NCBI RefSeq assembly: GCF_964340395.1
Contig: NC_135559.1
Location: forward strand, 9,478,259-9,542,258
Length of the DNA stretch: 64,000 bases
Source: Glandiceps talaboti
Taxonomy: Eukaryota; Hemichordata; Enteropneusta; Spengelidae
Reading direction: 5' to 3'
The stretch's first letter is position 1, and each line of letters starts with the position of its first letter. The notes under the pieces were generated by a model, which did no database searches, was not told the DNA's origin, and worked only from the letters and a program-made list of their open reading frames with translations. Below, piece after piece: positions 60,706 through 64,000 of the stretch. Position numbers and translations under genes: made by a program.

Positions 60706-62100
60706 TGCGATTCAAAGCAGTACTGGACTAAGAAAGGTCTATTTGCAATTGGTATCATCCATTCACATACGTGACAAACATGTGTATGTGTACATGTATG
60801 TGTGTGCGTGTGTACATGTATTAATGTATGCATGTGTGTGCATGCATACATGCATACTTGTATGTAATTCATGACATTAACTCCAAACTTATGTTCATAA
60901 CATTTGATTTATTCTAAAATATATAGAATACCTTGCATAGAAGCATACAAAAGTAGAAAGCTGGCCGTTCTATTAGTTTACACCACAGTACTCATTCTGT
61001 ATGACCATGGTAGAAATAAGTATATACAATACAATACAATACATACAATAAAATTCCATCTTCAATAACTGTAGCATTGGGAGGGGGTGGGGGAGGGTTG
61101 GGGGAGGGAAGCTTTATGACACAACACATAACATATGATGACTTAATCTACATCCTGATATAAATTCAGGTAAACCACAACATAAAGTGTTTGTCATTGT
61201 ACCAAAAAAGTCTGCATTTCAGCAGAAACTAAGTCTCAAATGTCTACATTCTGCCAGAAAATAGCAGCGAAAAGTCCCGGAAAAAATGTGAAAATCAGCA
61301 ACCTGGAAATGACATTTTTGAAAAATCTTGGCAAAAAATAAAAATTAAGCAACTTGGCAAGTACGTTCCCCAAAATATGGGGTCAAAGGTCATACATGCA
61401 ATCAAAGAGGGATCAAGCCTCTATGTAGTGCTTAAAAAAATCAAAAGTAAAAAGTCTATGAGTCAAAAAAGGGGGCTCAAAACTGTGGTACTTTTACTAT
61501 GCAAGTACCCCCCCCCCCCCCCCACCCATGCTCTACTATTGTATTTTTCATGTGATGCTAAATACCTATATATTGATACATTGTAGTCTTGGTAATAAAC
61601 ACTTGGCTACAGTAACATGCTCAAAATATCATACTGCAAACTTGGAAATTTTCGCTAAAGACTTATTTTCACTTATTTCGCCACAGGCCGTAAAAATGCA
61701 ATGACTAAAATACCTTCTTGTACATGAACGCAATGTACCAGTCTGGTAATTAGTAAAAAAATTAGTCTTTGAGAAAACTGTAAAATCACAACATTTTCTT
61801 GTAGCAAAATATCTAGATTTACAGTGTGTTGCGATAATGTGCACTTCTGTGTGATGAACACTGTAAATAAAACACCAGAAGTACTATCACAAAATGAACT
61901 ATGTTTGTAATTTCAAAAATAGTTCTTACTACACTACTTTGTACTGATATTTTTAGTGTGGGCGGCAAGGAACCCATTAGTAATGTGGCAAATAATCCCA
62001 CACTATAGCTTATCTCTGTTTTTACTTTACAAGATTTATTCACTATAATATGATACCACCATAGAATATGAACCAACTAGTTTTACATGGTGGGCTAGGA

Positions 62101-62170
62101 CTAGTCCTGCTTGTAGATGTGTACATGTTTCGCTCAACGGACGACTTACTCCGTATGTAAGCAGGACTAG
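62101..62170. repeat. Inverted repeat with 12-bp arms
   Basis: CTAGTCCTGCTT (62101-62112) and AAGCAGGACTAG (62159-62170) flank a CpG-containing 46-base loop. Confidence 0.8.
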
Positions 62171-62438
62171 GCTAAGATCAATCTGATTAAAGTCCGATGT
62201 AGAGTACACTGTGTGATTTCTTTTTGGCTGTTACGTTTACTGTCGTTTGTTCTTTAGTGAGTGCTCATTACATACATCTGACACAATACCATAGGTTTTC
62301 CCAAACTCAATCTCGTACTTTAGAGTAGCCACCAGAATTTTTCTTACAATATAACACTCAATGTTTGAAATTGAAAGAAAGAGAATGACCAATCAATAAT
62401 CAAGACTACATTCAATCTGAAATGTTATAAACAAGTAT

Positions 62439-62583
62439 GGCACACAGTGGAATCACATTACTTGTGTGTTATTGGTTGTACACGAATGTGGCACACTGTG
62501 GAATCACATTACTTGGGTATTATTGGTTGTACACGAATGTGGCACACAGTGGAATCACATTACTTGAGTGTTACTGGTTGTAG
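62439..62583. repeat. Three copies of a 51-bp unit
   Basis: GGCACACAGTGGAATCACAT and TATTGGTTGTACACGAATGT recur at 62439, 62490 and 62541. Confidence 0.95.
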
Positions 62584-64000
62584 TAGTTTTGTGAAACATT
62601 TCATTCAAAATGTATCCACCTGCTAAGATTTGATTCAACTTTGTAAATAGATCATCAAAAGTCTAACAAGTAAAATAGTTGAACATTTTAACAAGAATAT
62701 CAAATATTCCAAGTACCCTTATATTATGTATATACATAATACAGTTAAAATGGTAACAGTTTAAACAATCCCCAGACAACCAGAATTAACATGTGAAATA
62801 TATACATTCCTTCTTATGTAAATGATAATTATGGAAATTTTGAAATTTGACACAAAATTATCAATAATGGACATAATTTGGTACATAACATATTTGAATA
62901 ATATCATAACTAGGCAAAGCCCATAAGCTTGCGCAGGGTGGATTAATTTGTGACCGGTTGCCTCATGATGATTATAATAGATAGCGCCCTCCGTGTGGAG
63001 AATGCGCACAGTATATAGAATGTGCATGCATTGTCATTGTGCCGCAGTGCATCCTTGGGTAAAACCACCCCCAAAAAATTGCATAGTATATAGGACACGC
63101 ATGCGTACTAGTCATTATGAGCTATTATCTATCATTATACCACAACTGTATGTGATTTGAACAGAAAATACAGCATGTACCTTCTAATTGTTCTGTTACC
63201 TGATAACGTAAACCTAGGTCACTGGTTCTGCAGTGTTCAAAATGTGTCAACATGCCCAAAATAGCCTTTATTTCTCCAACATTTTCTTAAAATAAGTTTG
63301 CACGAAAGTATATCAATAAAATTTCATAATTGTGCTAGAAGTATGTACTCACCACATATGGGTTTTGTTACTATTTGTCTTTTGATTCATAGTGATCAGG
63401 CCCCTCAGGTCACTCAACAAAGAAGAATCTTGGGGAGTAAAATCTACGTTACTCTGTTTGCTATCATTAAAATGAGATGGTTTCATAAATCACAATAAAT
63501 TGATATTTTTGCAACCTTTTAGTGAAGGGTTACAAATGTTATCTGTTTTCACAAACATTATTTGTAAAGTCAGTATGCATGCTGACTCAATTCACAGATT
63601 TGTTGTGTCTTGAATATGTTCTGAGGTTATCAGATGTCTGGCAGCCAAACCTCTCAGACCTTACTGTTTTCAATGCTACCAGGAATTCTATTCTACATGA
63701 AAATGAAAAAGTTCCCAAGTTCCTTTCAGTACTTATTGAAATATATTCTTGGAGAATATTAAGTTAGTAATGCTGTTATGTGACATTGTTAATGTTTGAT
63801 ACTTTGACAGTGGCAATGTTATAGCGCCCCCTAGAGTCATGCTCACCCATCATGGAGTTCTGTGAGATTAAATGACCTGAAAAATAAATTCAAAAACTTG
63901 TGTGTAAAACTTACTTTATACAGGCACTTTTGTATAGCATGATCTCTGACCTCTGTGTTTTCACATTCTACATATTCTAAGTATTATATTAGGGAATGGT

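Larger units (their letters stand above)
59863..64000. other. Right flank, no gene recognised
   Basis: Apart from the repeats listed, I see no coding exon with homology or convincing splice sites on either strand. The plus-strand frame at 63522-63767 is open but unrecognised. Confidence 0.5.

Overview
This is animal nuclear DNA, AT-rich, with long introns, abundant microsatellites, minisatellites and MITE-like elements. It most likely comes from a marine invertebrate bilaterian; I cannot name the species. Only two genes can be supported, both on the minus strand.

(1) Positions 470-42360 hold most of a PIX-family Rho guanine-nucleotide exchange factor (ortholog of ARHGEF6/ARHGEF7, alpha/beta-PIX, Cool). 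Thirteen coding exons with consistent splice phases can be chained by eye. They give 571 codons: SH3, linker, DH, PH, a basic/proline-rich segment and the GIT-binding segment. The C-terminal coiled coil and PDZ ligand lie beyond the left edge. A 30.2 kb intron separates the SH3 exon from the rest. Inside it, at 16476-16623, is a probable alternative first coding exon whose donor phase lets it splice in frame to the linker exon, giving an isoform without SH3. A candidate promoter and 5' UTR exon lie near 46.0-46.5 kb.

(2) Positions 55203-56972 hold an intronless coding sequence for a 589-residue BTB-BACK-Kelch protein (KLHL family, a probable CUL3 ubiquitin-ligase adaptor). Its acceptor is at 57010. 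A CpG-rich promoter-like region with candidate 5' UTR donors lies at 57.3-57.8 kb and 59.7 kb. A 21-bp minisatellite starts a few bases after its stop codon.

The rest is repeat-rich non-coding DNA. Notable items are a hAT-type MITE family with intact 8-bp target-site duplications (26056-26325, 36157-36332), a TTAA-flanked MITE (17864-18101), a three-copy inverted-repeat family (2984, 37038, 39297), and foldback elements (11096, 15740, 30277, 44317, 48115). There is also a LINE 3' end (about 20140-20535), a 158-bp insertion with an 11-bp target-site duplication (53675-53832), a 148-bp tandem array carrying nuclear-receptor half-sites (31.6-32.2 kb), and very long simple repeats, including (CT)n of 169 bp and (CATA)n-rich DNA of about 670 bp upstream of the KLHL gene. 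The two genes have no evident functional link beyond sharing a strand; PIX acts in Rac/Cdc42-PAK-GIT signalling and KLHL proteins act in ubiquitination.
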